A DNA stretch of 64,000 nt from CANIGN01 sp041391385 (GTDB taxonomy: Bacteria > Bdellovibrionota > UBA2428): positions 372,001 through 436,000 of the forward strand of contig JAWKOD010000002.1 of the NCBI GenBank assembly GCA_041391385.1, in the 5' to 3' direction. Positions 9,841 to 19,738 of the stretch are shown here, piece after piece; the stretch's first letter is position 1; each line of letters begins with the position of its first letter. The notes below the pieces were generated by a model. The model was not told where the DNA came from and made no database searches. It saw nothing but the letters and a program-made list of their open reading frames with translations. Both the position numbers and the translations under genes were made by a program.

Positions 9841-10680
9841 ATGACATTTTACAGAGAAGAAAGACATCCTTGGGTAGAAAAGCATCAGAACCACTTTAAG
9901 GTGATTGAACATGGAGATGAACTCATAGACCGAGTTCAAAAGATGACTCCAAAGATTGATGCAAGCAAGGCTTGGGTCTTGGATTTGGACTCGACTCTTT
10001 TTGATACATCTCAACGAAACAGAGAAATTTTTAAATCGTTTTTAGATTTTAAAATAGGAACGCACGGCAAAGTGCCTGATGCTTGGCGAAAAGCATTAGA
10101 GTCCATACATCCACTAAAGCAGAGCTTTAGCATTCGTGAGAGTATTGAATGGGCCCTAGAGCCTCACATTGGCACAGATAGTGCCAGAGATGAAAGTTTT
10201 AAGATCTGGGGTGATTTTGAGAAGTTTTGGGAGCACAACTTTTTTGCAAGCACCTTTATGAACTTTGATAAGCCCTATGAGGGCTCAAATCATTTTGCAA
10301 AGAAGATTTGGGACTTAGGCTATTCCATTGTTTATCTTACAGGCCGGGACATGGCTCGCTCCCTAGAGGGCACTTTGGCATCGCTTGCTGCTTTTGGTTT
10401 TCCCCAGGGGGAGCGTACTCAACTTATTTTAAAGCCTGGTTTTAGGTGGAGCATGCCCGACGTGGACTTTAAGCAAGAAGCTTCGCGCGCAATTTCTAAA
10501 AACTATGAAGTTGTTGCTTCTATAGACAATGAGCCCGAAAACTTACATGCTTTTGCAGAGTATTTTCCTACAAGTGAAATTGTTTTGTTTCATTCTATTA
10601 TGAGCAAACGCAATCCAGAATCTTCAATCTTTGATGATCTCGGTAAGCGCGATTTGATTCTTTTGAAGAACTTTTGCTAA
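9841..10680 (+). CDS. HAD-superfamily hydrolase (phosphatase-like)
   Basis: A 279-residue protein with a haloacid-dehalogenase core. Motif I is VLDLDSTLFD (Asp48 nucleophile, Asp50), motif II is TGRD, and a late acidic motif is SIDNEPEN. About 110 residues of helical cap lie between motifs I and II. It starts one base after the phnE stop, so it is probably in the phn operon and may act on a phosphorylated product linked to the imported compound. That link is inference from position only. No signal peptide, so cytoplasmic. Confidence 0.8.
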   Translation: MTFYREERHPWVEKHQNHFKVIEHGDELIDRVQKMTPKIDASKAWVLDLDSTLFDTSQRNREIFKSFLDFKIGTHGKVPDAWRKALESIHPLKQSFSIRESIEWALEPHIGTDSARDESFKIWGDFEKFWEHNFFASTFMNFDKPYEGSNHFAKKIWDLGYSIVYLTGRDMARSLEGTLASLAAFGFPQGERTQLILKPGFRWSMPDVDFKQEASRAISKNYEVVASIDNEPENLHAFAEYFPTSEIVLFHSIMSKRNPESSIFDDLGKRDLILLKNFC

Positions 10681-10698
10681 AGGATACCTAATTATTTT

Positions 10699-11079
10699 TT
10701 ATACCTTTAAGAATTTATCGAGCATGGCCTTAACTTGAGGGCCGCCTTTTTCTTCAAGTGTTTTAACGGTGACGTCTACAAAAGTTTGAACTTTGGAGAT
10801 ATCAATCCCAAGCTTTTTAAAGTCCCCTACCATATTTGCCATGGCGCCAGCTTTTTCACTAAACAGGCCACCAATTTTACCCATGAGATTTGAAGAGGCT
10901 TCAGGTGCAGCTTTCACAAGCTCTTGCCATTGATTGCCAAGAAGCTCGGTAATCTTTTGAAAATCTGCTTGAGCTAGTTTCTCTTGGCAGAATTTTAAAA
11001 GGAGGCCAAGGCCCCCTTTCGCTTGTTCTTCTGTGAGACCGAGCCTTTTGGTTAGCTCTTGAATAATATGTTCAATCAT
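10699..11079 (-). CDS. DUF2780-like helical protein
   Basis: A 126-residue protein of amphipathic helices with no signal peptide. The N-terminal LGLTEEQAKGGLGLLLKFCQEKL and the later GGLFSEKAG/LGIDISKV region resemble the DUF2780 (VcgC/VcgE-type) family, whose function is unknown. It starts five bases after the etfA stop and is read in the same direction, so it is probably the last gene of the etf operon. Confidence 0.6.
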   Translation of the reverse strand: MIEHIIQELTKRLGLTEEQAKGGLGLLLKFCQEKLAQADFQKITELLGNQWQELVKAAPEASSNLMGKIGGLFSEKAGAMANMVGDFKKLGIDISKVQTFVDVTVKTLEEKGGPQVKAMLDKFLKV

Positions 11080-11084
11080 TATGT

Positions 11085-12065
11085 TTAGCCCTGAGAAAGT
11101 AACTTCTTGAACTCAGCAGTTAGGGCAGGGACAACCTGAAAGAGGTCTCCAATGGCGCCGTAATCTGCTTTTTGAAAGATAGGAGCTTCGGGATCTGTGT
11201 TTATTGCGACGATTATCTTAGAGGTTTTCATACCTGCCAAGTGTTGAATGGCTCCTGAAATTCCACATGCAATATAAAGCGTAGGGTTAACTGTTTTACC
11301 TGTTTGTCCTACTTGCATGGCATGAGGGACGTAGCCTGCGTCTACTGCTGCACGAGAAGCACCAACTGCTGCTCCAATAACGTCTGCTAATTCATCGAGA
11401 ATTTTAAAGCCCTCGGCACTCTTCAGAGAGCGGCCACCACTTACAATGCGTTCTGCCTCTGTGAGGTCAGGGCGAGCTGAAGCGCTTCCGCCTTCAATCG
11501 CAACAACTTGAGTAGCGCCAGAACCTTTAGTCACAGCTTGATCCACGATGTTTGCTGCTGTTCCTGTGGGAGCGCCCAATTTAAAAACGTTAGGTCTAAG
11601 ACTTACAACAGCTTTGGAGCTTTTGATTTTGTATTCAGCAAAGTATTTGCCTGCAAGCTGGGGTCTTTTAACTGTGAGTTGACCGCCATCGGATTTGAGC
11701 GCAACGGCATCACCTACGAGGCCTGCATCAAGTTTAATGGCCATAGTAGGAAAGAGGTCTTTCACAAGAGCAGTCGCGGCTCCAGAAAGAACAGTAAAGC
11801 CTCCGTCAGAAAATGCTTTTGCAATGCTTTCTTTATAAGTTTCAGGTTGATAGTTTTTAAGTGAGGCATCACTCACAAGTAAAACTTGTGTAGCGCCTTG
11901 ATCTCCAGCTGAAGCTGCAATCTTTGCAGAAACACTTTGAAGATTTTCACCAAAACAAATGGCCGAAACTTCAAATCCCTGTTCTTTAAAAACGTGGATG
12001 ACTTCGAGTGATGATTTTTTTACAGTTCCGTCTTTTTGTTCAATTAATACAAGTGCTTTAGACAT
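11085..12065 (-). CDS. etfA: Electron transfer flavoprotein alpha subunit
   Basis: A 326-residue protein of normal EtfA length. The C-terminal FAD domain is clear, with GRSLKSAEGF near position 211, the VGASRAAVDAGY loop, QVGQTGKTVNPTLYIACGISGAIQH and a final NTDPEAPIF. With EtfB it forms the soluble heterodimer that passes electrons from acyl-CoA and related dehydrogenases to ETF-quinone oxidoreductase. It lies 18 bases downstream of etfB in one operon. Confidence 0.95.
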   Translation of the reverse strand: MSKALVLIEQKDGTVKKSSLEVIHVFKEQGFEVSAICFGENLQSVSAKIAASAGDQGATQVLLVSDASLKNYQPETYKESIAKAFSDGGFTVLSGAATALVKDLFPTMAIKLDAGLVGDAVALKSDGGQLTVKRPQLAGKYFAEYKIKSSKAVVSLRPNVFKLGAPTGTAANIVDQAVTKGSGATQVVAIEGGSASARPDLTEAERIVSGGRSLKSAEGFKILDELADVIGAAVGASRAAVDAGYVPHAMQVGQTGKTVNPTLYIACGISGAIQHLAGMKTSKIIVAINTDPEAPIFQKADYGAIGDLFQVVPALTAEFKKLLSQG

Positions 12066-12083
12066 ACTTATGCTCCTAATTCC

Positions 12084-12860
12084 TTAAATGACTTTCGCTT
12101 CGTTGCGTAGGGCATCGACAATTTGTTTAGCGAGTTCTTCGGGGGTGCCGTTGAATATCTTACCAGCAGCTTTTTCCGGAGGGAGTTCAAAGTGAGTAGC
12201 TTCAATTTTAGAATCTTTAGCTCCTAGGCCTAAAGATTCGAGTGGAACAACTTCAACTTTTTTCTGCTTCGCTTTCATGATTCCAGGAAGAGATGCGTAT
12301 CGGGGTGTGTTGAGTCCTTTGTTGGCGGCTATTAATACAGGAGCTGTTAGCTCCATAACTTCTTCAGCGCCACCATCAGCAGCTCGGCGAACTTTTACTT
12401 TTGCTCCCGAGATATCTTCAATTTTTGTAACAACAGTAGCTCGTGCCCAACCTAATAACTCAGCAACCATTTGAGGAACAGCAAGGGCATCGTCGTCGAT
12501 GGCTTGTTTTCCGCAGAGGACAAGTTGAAAGCCTTTTTGCTTAATGACTTCAGAAAGGGCTTTTGAAACAACAAAGCTATCGCAATTCTTGTATTCTTCT
12601 TCACTTACTTTAATGTGAATTCCATCATCGCAACCCATAGCAAGAGCTGTGCGTTCAGCATCGATAACGCGATCGGGGCCGACAGAAATAACGGTGGCAG
12701 TTCCTTTGGTTGCATCGCGTGTCTTGATGGCTTCTTCTACTGCAAATTCATCGTAGGGATTTAGAATAAATTTCACTCCAGTCAGATCGAGCCCAGCTGC
12801 GCTGACTTTTGCTTTGGTTTCGGTGTCCGGGGTTTGTTTTACAAGGACAGCAATCTTCAT
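12084..12860 (-). CDS. etfB: Electron transfer flavoprotein beta subunit
   Basis: A 258-residue protein matching EtfB: start MKIAVLVKQTPDTETK, conserved ILNPYDEFAVEEAI, and LCGKQAIDDDALAVPQMVAELLGW, which binds AMP in the beta subunit. First gene of the etfB-etfA operon. The start is divergent from pilB across a 230-base gap that must hold promoters for both directions. It works with EtfA in fatty-acid and amino-acid oxidation. Confidence 0.95.
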   Translation of the reverse strand: MKIAVLVKQTPDTETKAKVSAAGLDLTGVKFILNPYDEFAVEEAIKTRDATKGTATVISVGPDRVIDAERTALAMGCDDGIHIKVSEEEYKNCDSFVVSKALSEVIKQKGFQLVLCGKQAIDDDALAVPQMVAELLGWARATVVTKIEDISGAKVKVRRAADGGAEEVMELTAPVLIAANKGLNTPRYASLPGIMKAKQKKVEVVPLESLGLGAKDSKIEATHFELPPEKAAGKIFNGTPEELAKQIVDALRNEAKVI

Positions 12861-13090
12861 GCGTCAGAAGTTAAAAAGAGGGGCTAGGGGAGTCAAGTAA
12901 TGTTTACTTGAGCTTTCTGTACAGGGTCAGAGTTTTGACGCGGATGCGAAGTCCTGTCTTTCGTCAATGTATTGGCTTGTTGTAAGCATGTTTTTTGGCG
13001 CTAAAGGCAATTTTTAGGGGAATTTTAACTTAGTTGTGATCATAAATTTGATCTCTTAGCCGATAAGAAATTGAAGGAATACGTGCATAA

Positions 13091-14800
13091 ATGCTTGCTC
13101 GCCGCTTAGGTGAACTTTTAGAAAGAAACCAGCTCGTATCAACTCCGCACGTGCAGGAATGCTTGACGGAGATTGATCGCGATCCGGCAAAACGTTTGAC
13201 TCGGCTCTTGCTTGAAAAGGGCTATGTCGACGAACGGCGACTTCTGGACTTTTTCAGCAAGCAGTACGGAATGCCTCAAATCGATCTGACAAATTTTGAA
13301 ATGAATGCAGAATTGCTGGCTAAGCTTACGCCGCAGTTTTGCTCAAAGCATTTTGTGATACCTGTTGGGGTTCGTGGAGACACCATTGTAATGGCCATGG
13401 CGGATCCGACTGAAATCGCAGCCCTCGATCAAGTACGCTTCACTATGAAGTTACGTCCTGAACCTGTTATCGCTTCTCCTTCGGCCATACGTACATTGCT
13501 TGAAAAATATGCTGGAACTTCACTCGAGAATCTATCGAAAACTCTACAGGGATCCTCTGCTGAGGTTGTTGAAGATGATTTTGGAAATGCAGAACTAGAT
13601 CTTGATGGCGACGAGCTCAACGGAGAAGACGCTGCTCCTATTATCCAATTTGTGACGGCTGTTCTTACGGATGCTATCAATCGAAAAGCATCTGACGTTC
13701 ATATTGAACCATACGAAAGTGATTTAAGAGTACGACTTCGATTGGATGGAGATTTGGTTGATTCCGTTCGACCGCCACTTCAGATTCGAAAACCGTTAAT
13801 TGCGCGTATTAAAGTTATGGCCAAAATGCGTCTTGACGAAAAGCGTATGCCACAAGACGGACGTATCCGCTTTCGTTTACCCGCAGGAAGAACTGTAGAC
13901 TTTCGTGTCAGCACATTGCCAACTGTTTATGGCGAAAAAATAGTTATACGTATTCTAGATAAATCTGCAGCTGTTATCAGCATGGAGGATTTAGGATTTG
14001 AGCCCGAAGATAAGGTGAAGTTTATGCGGGCGGTACAAAACCCTTGGGGAATGTGCTTGGTCGCGGGAGCAACTGGATCTGGTAAAACAACAACTCTTTA
14101 TGCCGCTTTGAATTTTTTAAATAAAGTGGACGTCAATATTTCGACGATCGAAGATCCTGTGGAATACAATTTTACAGGAATCAATCAATGTCAGGTGCAT
14201 GAACAAATCGGATTTACATTTTCGAGCGCTTTAAGGTCCTTTTTACGACAGGATCCCGATATAATTTTAGTAGGGGAGATTCGAGACTCGGATACTGCAG
14301 ATATTGCAATGAAAGCGGCACTCACGGGACACATGGTCCTTTCAACTCTACACACGAACGATGCGCCTTCTACACTTGCGCGTCTTAAGGATTTAAAAAT
14401 CGAACCCTTCCTCATTAACAGTGCTCTTAAGGTTGTTGTTGCGCAAAGACTTTTGCGTAGGATTTGTTCAAATTGTAAAACAGAAGATCCATCAGCAACA
14501 AAAGAAGAACTATTAAAATCAGGTTTCCCAGAAAAAATTATAGGTAAATTTAAACCCATGAAGGGTCGCGGATGTGAGCGTTGTCGTAACACAGGGTATG
14601 CGGGACGAAGAGCTATTTATGAAGTGATGGAGGTTTCTGAGAAAATTCGCGAAGCCTTTGGACGTAATGCCTCTACGGATGAGTTGAGAAAAATTGCCCT
14701 TTCTGAAGGGTTAAAAACACTTAAGATGAACGCCATGAAGAAAGTAATTCGAGGTGAAACAACTATCGAAGAACTTAAAATGTTAGGTGATGGTGTATGA
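13091..14800 (+). CDS. pilB: Type IV pilus assembly ATPase PilB
   Basis: A 569-residue GspE/PilB-family extension ATPase. An N-terminal MshEN-type domain (residues ~1-150) is followed by the N2 domain and the ATPase core. Walker A is AGATGSGKTTT (326-335), the Asp box region is IEDPVEYNF, Walker B is IILVGEIRD and the His box is LSTLHTNDA. A C-terminal zinc site has CSNC and CERC cysteine pairs. It powers pilin polymerisation at the inner membrane. It overlaps pilC by four bases and leads a pilB-pilC-pilS-pilR operon. Confidence 0.95.
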   Translation: MLARRLGELLERNQLVSTPHVQECLTEIDRDPAKRLTRLLLEKGYVDERRLLDFFSKQYGMPQIDLTNFEMNAELLAKLTPQFCSKHFVIPVGVRGDTIVMAMADPTEIAALDQVRFTMKLRPEPVIASPSAIRTLLEKYAGTSLENLSKTLQGSSAEVVEDDFGNAELDLDGDELNGEDAAPIIQFVTAVLTDAINRKASDVHIEPYESDLRVRLRLDGDLVDSVRPPLQIRKPLIARIKVMAKMRLDEKRMPQDGRIRFRLPAGRTVDFRVSTLPTVYGEKIVIRILDKSAAVISMEDLGFEPEDKVKFMRAVQNPWGMCLVAGATGSGKTTTLYAALNFLNKVDVNISTIEDPVEYNFTGINQCQVHEQIGFTFSSALRSFLRQDPDIILVGEIRDSDTADIAMKAALTGHMVLSTLHTNDAPSTLARLKDLKIEPFLINSALKVVVAQRLLRRICSNCKTEDPSATKEELLKSGFPEKIIGKFKPMKGRGCERCRNTGYAGRRAIYEVMEVSEKIREAFGRNASTDELRKIALSEGLKTLKMNAMKKVIRGETTIEELKMLGDGV

Positions 14801-16008
14801 AGTATAAGTACGAGGGCTACGATCGCTCCGCACGTGTTGTTAGAGGCGAAGTAGAAGCTGGTACTTTAGAAGATGTTCGTTCTTACATGAGAAGTCAGTC
14901 CCTTTCACCTCGAAGTATTACGCCAATAAGCGCACGGATGTCGCTCGTGAATGCGGTAGCGGTCAATAAAAAACCCGAGCTAAAAGACTTTACGATTTTT
15001 ATTCGTCAATGGTCTACGATGCAAAGTGCCGGGCTTACTCTTATTCAATGCCTATCTGTATTAGGAGAACAAACCCCTAATCCTGCTTTTGCAAGAACAC
15101 TCAATTCAGTTGTTAAAGAAATTCAAGAGGGACAAACGCTTACACAAGCTTTAAGCAAACAAACGGGAGTTTTTGATAAAATATTTATTAACCTCATAGG
15201 CGCAGGTGAAGGCTCAGGTACCTTAGATAGAATTCTTGATCGACTCGCGGTCTACTATGAGAAAATGGCTTCTATCCGCCGCAAGGTTGTTACAGCTACA
15301 ATCTATCCAAGTGCGATTTTAGTTATTGTTTTTGGTATCATCACGGGACTTTTAATTTTCGTCGTTCCGATGTTCGAGAAAATGTTTGCCGATCAGGGAA
15401 AAGAACTTCCCCAGGCAACTCAGCTACTTTTAGCGGTTTCTCAGTTTATTCGTCAGCACGTGATCATAATGGGCGCAGCGGTAGGCGGTATTATTTTTTT
15501 AATCGGTTACATTTTCACCAATGAAGAAGCTCGGGCAAAGATAGATCCCGTTTTGCTTCACTTGCCTATTTTCGGAAATATCTTGCAGAAGTCGTGCTTG
15601 GCGCGTTTTTGTAGAACTCTTGGTACCCTTATTCAGGCAGGTGTTCCTATTTTGGATGCCTTCAATTTGGCCGCAAAAGTTTCGGGTAATTATGAAATAG
15701 AAGGAGCCGCTATGCGCGTTCAAGCCTCTGTGAAAGAGGGCTCGTCTATATCTGCGCCGTTGGCGTTAGAATCCTCTTTTCCTCGAATGGTTGTCAGTAT
15801 GATTTCTGTAGGAGAGCAAACCGGTGAGCTTGAAAAAATGCTCATGAAAGTAGCTGAGTTCTATGAAGACGAGGTAGATACCTCGGTTAGTGCCATGACC
15901 TCTATCTTGGAGCCCATGCTTATCGTGATTATGGGTATAGTTGTAGTGAGCGTTTTAATTCCGCTTTACCTGCCAATTTTCAACTTAGGAGACTTAATGG
16001 GGAACTAA
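14797..16008 (+). CDS. pilC: Type IV pilus inner-membrane platform protein PilC
   Basis: A 403-residue protein with two GspF/PilC domains. Each contains the helical bundle and GxGExxGxL-type motif (LIGAGEGSGTLDRIL and ISVGEQTGELEKML), plus three hydrophobic helices. It forms the inner-membrane platform that transmits PilB motion to pilin subunits. The ATG overlaps the pilB stop, and pilS begins one base after its stop. Confidence 0.95.
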   Translation: MKYKYEGYDRSARVVRGEVEAGTLEDVRSYMRSQSLSPRSITPISARMSLVNAVAVNKKPELKDFTIFIRQWSTMQSAGLTLIQCLSVLGEQTPNPAFARTLNSVVKEIQEGQTLTQALSKQTGVFDKIFINLIGAGEGSGTLDRILDRLAVYYEKMASIRRKVVTATIYPSAILVIVFGIITGLLIFVVPMFEKMFADQGKELPQATQLLLAVSQFIRQHVIIMGAAVGGIIFLIGYIFTNEEARAKIDPVLLHLPIFGNILQKSCLARFCRTLGTLIQAGVPILDAFNLAAKVSGNYEIEGAAMRVQASVKEGSSISAPLALESSFPRMVVSMISVGEQTGELEKMLMKVAEFYEDEVDTSVSAMTSILEPMLIVIMGIVVVSVLIPLYLPIFNLGDLMGN

Positions 16009-16009
16009 T

Positions 16010-17608
16010 ATGGAAAGAAATATTGATTCCCATTTTGCTAAGCTTCTTATTATTCGGTGTCTCGGATATTTGATTATTACGGGAATTTTAGCTTTTTTTG
16101 GATCTACCTTAATTCCTGAAGGGAGTAATGGAGTTTCACTTTCTCTTATTTACGGAGTCTTGGTTGGGCTAGCGATTGTTCAATTTCTTTTTCTTTTTGT
16201 AGGAACACGAGAGCGTAATCTTTTTATACTTTCGTTTACAGATATTTGTGTTGCAACTTTTATTATTAAAAGCACCGGCGCAAGCACTTCTCCTTTTCAG
16301 GTTTTAATCCCTCTGTTGAGTTTAGTAGCAAGCGTGCAGTTTATGAACAGCATTTACCGTATAGCTTCGCTATTGCTTATCTTGGTATTAATTCCTTTAG
16401 CGATCGGTTTTGGAGCTACGGTTGCAGGAACTGCAGTTGCTGCTATTGCAACGGCTATTGTTGGATTTTATCTCAGACAAGCCCTTGAAAAGGCTGGTGT
16501 CGCGCTTTCAAAAACAGAAGCACAGAAGAGACGTTTAGAGAGCTTACAAAGAGTTATTATGGCCAATATCCCAAGTGGGATACTGAGCGTTGATTCAAGA
16601 GGCAAGATTATCCAAGTTAACAAGTTTGCTTTGAATATATTAGGTCTTGAAGAAAATAAAGTGATTGGCACTTTTCTTTCTGGTCTTTTTCCTGAGCTTG
16701 ATAAGCTAAGAGCTCAACTTGAAACTCGAACTTCTATTAGTGATGTGAGCGAAGCTCCAACCAATAGACGCAACATCAGCTATCTTACTCATGAGGGTCA
16801 CGAGCTTAAATTGGGTTACTCATTAGCCAGGCTTTCGAGTCCTGAGAATCATGAAATTCTAGGGACACTTATTATGTTCCAGGATCTGACAGAAGCCATT
16901 AACATGGAAGAAAGCCTTAAACTTTCCGAAAAACTAGCAGCTGTGGGTAAACTTGCAGCAGGGATTGCCCATGAAATTAGAAACCCACTTGCAGGCATTT
17001 CAGGTGCGGCGCAATTACTAGAAGCAGCAACTTTGAGCGAAGAAGATCAACGTCTCTTAGCTATCATTAAGAGAGAGTCGGCACGACTTGATGTACTCAT
17101 CACTGAGTTTTTAGAATACGTTCGACCTGCGCCTCCTAAGAAGGATCCCATTTTTCTTCATAAAATTGCAGGTCATGTTGTTGAATCGCTTTCTGTGAAT
17201 CCAAAGTGGAGAGGCTATACGAGTCGTTTGCATTTTACGGCAGAACCTTCTGAGATCGCTGCAGTCGGGGACGAGAATCGAATCTCGCAAGTGCTACTGA
17301 ACTTACTTTTGAATGCTGGGCAAGCGGGTGCTCAAGATGTTTGGGTCGAAGTAATGGACGGTACCATCATTCGGATTATGGATAATGGTCCGGGGATTCC
17401 ACAAGAATTGCAGGCGCAGATTTTTGAGCCCTTTTTTACAACAAAAGATAAGGGAACGGGCTTAGGTTTAGCTATTGCCTATAAGACCCTTCAGGATATT
17501 GGTGCGAACATCGCACTTAAATCGCCACTCGCTGATTTAGCAGCTGGGGGCACGCTATTTGAATTACGCTTTACGAAAGCGGGATCGAATTCTAAGGAGG
17601 CCGCATGA
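16010..17608 (+). CDS. pilS: Sensor histidine kinase PilS
   Basis: A 532-residue kinase. Six N-terminal membrane helices (to ~residue 165) are followed by a PAS domain (~185-290), a HisKA domain with IAHEIRNPLAGIS (phosphoacceptor His) and a HATPase_c domain (DNGPGIP, TKDKGTGLGLA). In the pilus system PilS senses pilin levels in the membrane and phosphorylates PilR to control pilA transcription. It overlaps pilR by four bases. Assignment as PilS rather than another NtrB-like kinase rests on topology and position behind pilC. Confidence 0.9.
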   Translation: MERNIDSHFAKLLIIRCLGYLIITGILAFFGSTLIPEGSNGVSLSLIYGVLVGLAIVQFLFLFVGTRERNLFILSFTDICVATFIIKSTGASTSPFQVLIPLLSLVASVQFMNSIYRIASLLLILVLIPLAIGFGATVAGTAVAAIATAIVGFYLRQALEKAGVALSKTEAQKRRLESLQRVIMANIPSGILSVDSRGKIIQVNKFALNILGLEENKVIGTFLSGLFPELDKLRAQLETRTSISDVSEAPTNRRNISYLTHEGHELKLGYSLARLSSPENHEILGTLIMFQDLTEAINMEESLKLSEKLAAVGKLAAGIAHEIRNPLAGISGAAQLLEAATLSEEDQRLLAIIKRESARLDVLITEFLEYVRPAPPKKDPIFLHKIAGHVVESLSVNPKWRGYTSRLHFTAEPSEIAAVGDENRISQVLLNLLLNAGQAGAQDVWVEVMDGTIIRIMDNGPGIPQELQAQIFEPFFTTKDKGTGLGLAIAYKTLQDIGANIALKSPLADLAAGGTLFELRFTKAGSNSKEAA

Positions 17609-19029
17609 GCAAAAGTAAAAAAGACTTTAAACCCACCATTCTAGTAGTTGATGATGAACTCAGTATCAGAGAGTTTCTGCAAATTATGCTTAAACGAGAA
17701 AAAATGCTGGTGGATGTTGCCTGTGACGGCGAAGAAGCTCTCAAGCTTTTAGAAAATAAAAGTTACGATCTTGTTATCTCAGACATTAAAATGCCCAAGG
17801 TCGATGGACTTGAACTTTTAAGTAGAGTGAAAGCTATGGACCCTCATGCGCTGATGCTCATGATTACAGCACATGGTTCAACGGAACTTGCTGTTGAGGC
17901 CATGAAAAAAGGGGCCTATGACTTTTTAACCAAGCCGTTTAAAATTGACGACGTAAAATTACGTATTGAGAAGGCCTTAGATAATCGTGTTTTAGTTCAA
18001 GAAAACTCTCGCATGAGAAAAGAACTCGGCGAAAAGTATTCTTTTGCAAATATTGTAGGCTCTTCTCCTCAGATGATGCAGGTTTTTGATCTTATCAAGC
18101 GCACGGCCGCAACAAACGCAAACGTTCTTATCACAGGTGATTCTGGAACAGGTAAGGAACTTGTTGCTAAAGGTGTTCACTATAACTCGTCTGTTAAAGA
18201 TGGGCCGTTTTTGACTCTTAACTGCGGCGCAATTCCTGAAGATTTGATTGAAAGTGAACTTTTTGGTCACAAAAAAGGTTCTTTCACCGGGGCGATTTCC
18301 GATAAAAAAGGATATTTCGAAGCGGCAGATGGAGGCACTTTGTTTTTGGATGAAATTGGTGAGCTTCCTCTTAATTTACAAGCAACGCTCTTGCGTGTGC
18401 TATCTGATGGGACGTTTTCTCCTGTGGGTTCAACTGAATCTAAGACGGCTCAAGTGAGAATCATTGCAGCTACAAACCGAGATTTAGAAGAAGAAGTGCA
18501 TAAGGAAGCTTTTCGTGAAGACCTTTATTTTAGATTGAATGTTATTCATGTACGAGTTCCTTCACTAAGAGAGCGTAAAGAAGATATTCCTATGCTCGTA
18601 AATCACTTTGTAGAAGAGTTTTCTGAGCGCTTTGGGCGTCAAACACAAACTCTAGCAAGTGAAACAATGGAATTGCTTAAGGCTTATAACTGGCCAGGGA
18701 ACGTTCGAGAATTAGAAAACGTCGTAGAGAGAATGATTGCTTTAGAAAGTGGGCCAAACTTATTGCCTGATTCTCTTCCTCCCAATGTAAGAGAACCCCT
18801 TAAGGCACGTCTTGAAACCCTGCAGAACCAACTTGTTTGGAAGAAGTCAGGAGTTAAGCTCGATGAAGTTCTAGCTCAAGTAGAGCGAGAGTTTGTCTTG
18901 AAGGCCTTAGAAGAAGCTAAGGGTGTACGTCGTGACGCGGCTAAGCTTTTGGCTGTTACAATGCGTTCACTTCGCTACCGTTTAGAAAAACTTGGATTAA
19001 CATCAAATGCAGAGGATGAAGTCGCATAA
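17605..19029 (+). CDS. pilR: Sigma-54-dependent response regulator PilR
   Basis: A 474-residue NtrC-class regulator. The receiver domain has Asp60 as phosphoacceptor (VISDIKMP). The sigma-54 AAA+ domain has Walker A GDSGTGKE, the sigma-54 contact loop as GSFTGA, and Walker B GGTLFLDEIGELP. A Fis-type HTH closes the protein (RRDAAKLLAVTMRSLRYRLEKLG). All residues needed for sigma-54 activation look intact, in contrast to the NtrX at 46838-48247. It presumably activates a sigma-54 pilin promoter. Confidence 0.93.
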   Translation: MSKSKKDFKPTILVVDDELSIREFLQIMLKREKMLVDVACDGEEALKLLENKSYDLVISDIKMPKVDGLELLSRVKAMDPHALMLMITAHGSTELAVEAMKKGAYDFLTKPFKIDDVKLRIEKALDNRVLVQENSRMRKELGEKYSFANIVGSSPQMMQVFDLIKRTAATNANVLITGDSGTGKELVAKGVHYNSSVKDGPFLTLNCGAIPEDLIESELFGHKKGSFTGAISDKKGYFEAADGGTLFLDEIGELPLNLQATLLRVLSDGTFSPVGSTESKTAQVRIIAATNRDLEEEVHKEAFREDLYFRLNVIHVRVPSLRERKEDIPMLVNHFVEEFSERFGRQTQTLASETMELLKAYNWPGNVRELENVVERMIALESGPNLLPDSLPPNVREPLKARLETLQNQLVWKKSGVKLDEVLAQVEREFVLKALEEAKGVRRDAAKLLAVTMRSLRYRLEKLGLTSNAEDEVA

Positions 19030-19738
19030 GTCGTACTACTTTTTAATTTTCGCCTTTGTCGTTGTGCAGGGCACGCTTAGGTATTTTTCAAGAAAACTTG
19101 TCATAAAAGCTGAGAATAAGTCTGTTTATCGCGAGTACGATCCACGTGGGCAAAATGTGGAGCTCTTTCGTAAAAGGAGTGAGCGAGAGTATTTTAAAAT
19201 CAAAGGTGGTTTTGCGGATTCGGTTTCTATGCCCGGGCTGGCTTCTTTGGATTTCAGTACTACGTGGCTTCGGATTTTAGCCAGTGTCTATGAAGATGTT
19301 TCGGTTGAAGGTGATTTTTCGTGGATGTTCCACAAGCTACGATTTATCTCTTATCAACTCCCCAATAATGAGTCTGCTTTTCAAACAGCACTCTTGCCTT
19401 TGTTTGTCGTATTGGGAAAAGACCCCGCAGGTGCATTGTTTATTCTCAATGAAAAGTTAGTGAAATTTAAAACAGATTGGAGGGTGAGTTATTGGGCCGC
19501 CTTTCATGCACTCGAAAATCTCCATGAAAAAAAATTAGCCGGATCACTTTTTTTAGAGTCTGCCAAATACCCCGGCGCTCCTTCATATTTGCTTCAACTC
19601 GGATTGAGGTTAATTCACGATGACGGTGATATTGATTTTAAAGCTCTGAGAGCTTTTGCGGCAAAGAATTTAGATCCTGTGTTGTATGAGAGAGTTAAAA
19701 AGCTTCGTCCTGAGTGGTTTAATCAGCCTGCGCAGTAG
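19016..19738 (+). CDS. Hypothetical membrane-anchored helical protein
   Basis: About 240 residues with one N-terminal hydrophobic helix (YYFLIFAFVVVQGTL) and a mostly helical remainder reminiscent of TPR-like repeats. The start overlaps the end of pilR by 14 bases; an ATG nine bases earlier (19007) is also possible. Position suggests co-transcription with the pilus regulators, but I do not recognise the family. It converges with and overlaps the next gene by 20 bases. Confidence 0.65.
   Translation: MKSHKSYYFLIFAFVVVQGTLRYFSRKLVIKAENKSVYREYDPRGQNVELFRKRSEREYFKIKGGFADSVSMPGLASLDFSTTWLRILASVYEDVSVEGDFSWMFHKLRFISYQLPNNESAFQTALLPLFVVLGKDPAGALFILNEKLVKFKTDWRVSYWAAFHALENLHEKKLAGSLFLESAKYPGAPSYLLQLGLRLIHDDGDIDFKALRAFAAKNLDPVLYERVKKLRPEWFNQPAQ

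Noticed and set aside
12934..12990. Possible sigma-54 site (GG-N10-GC) upstream of pilB
   Set aside because: GG and GC spacing is right, but the TTGC core is poor (AAGC), so it is too weak to annotate.
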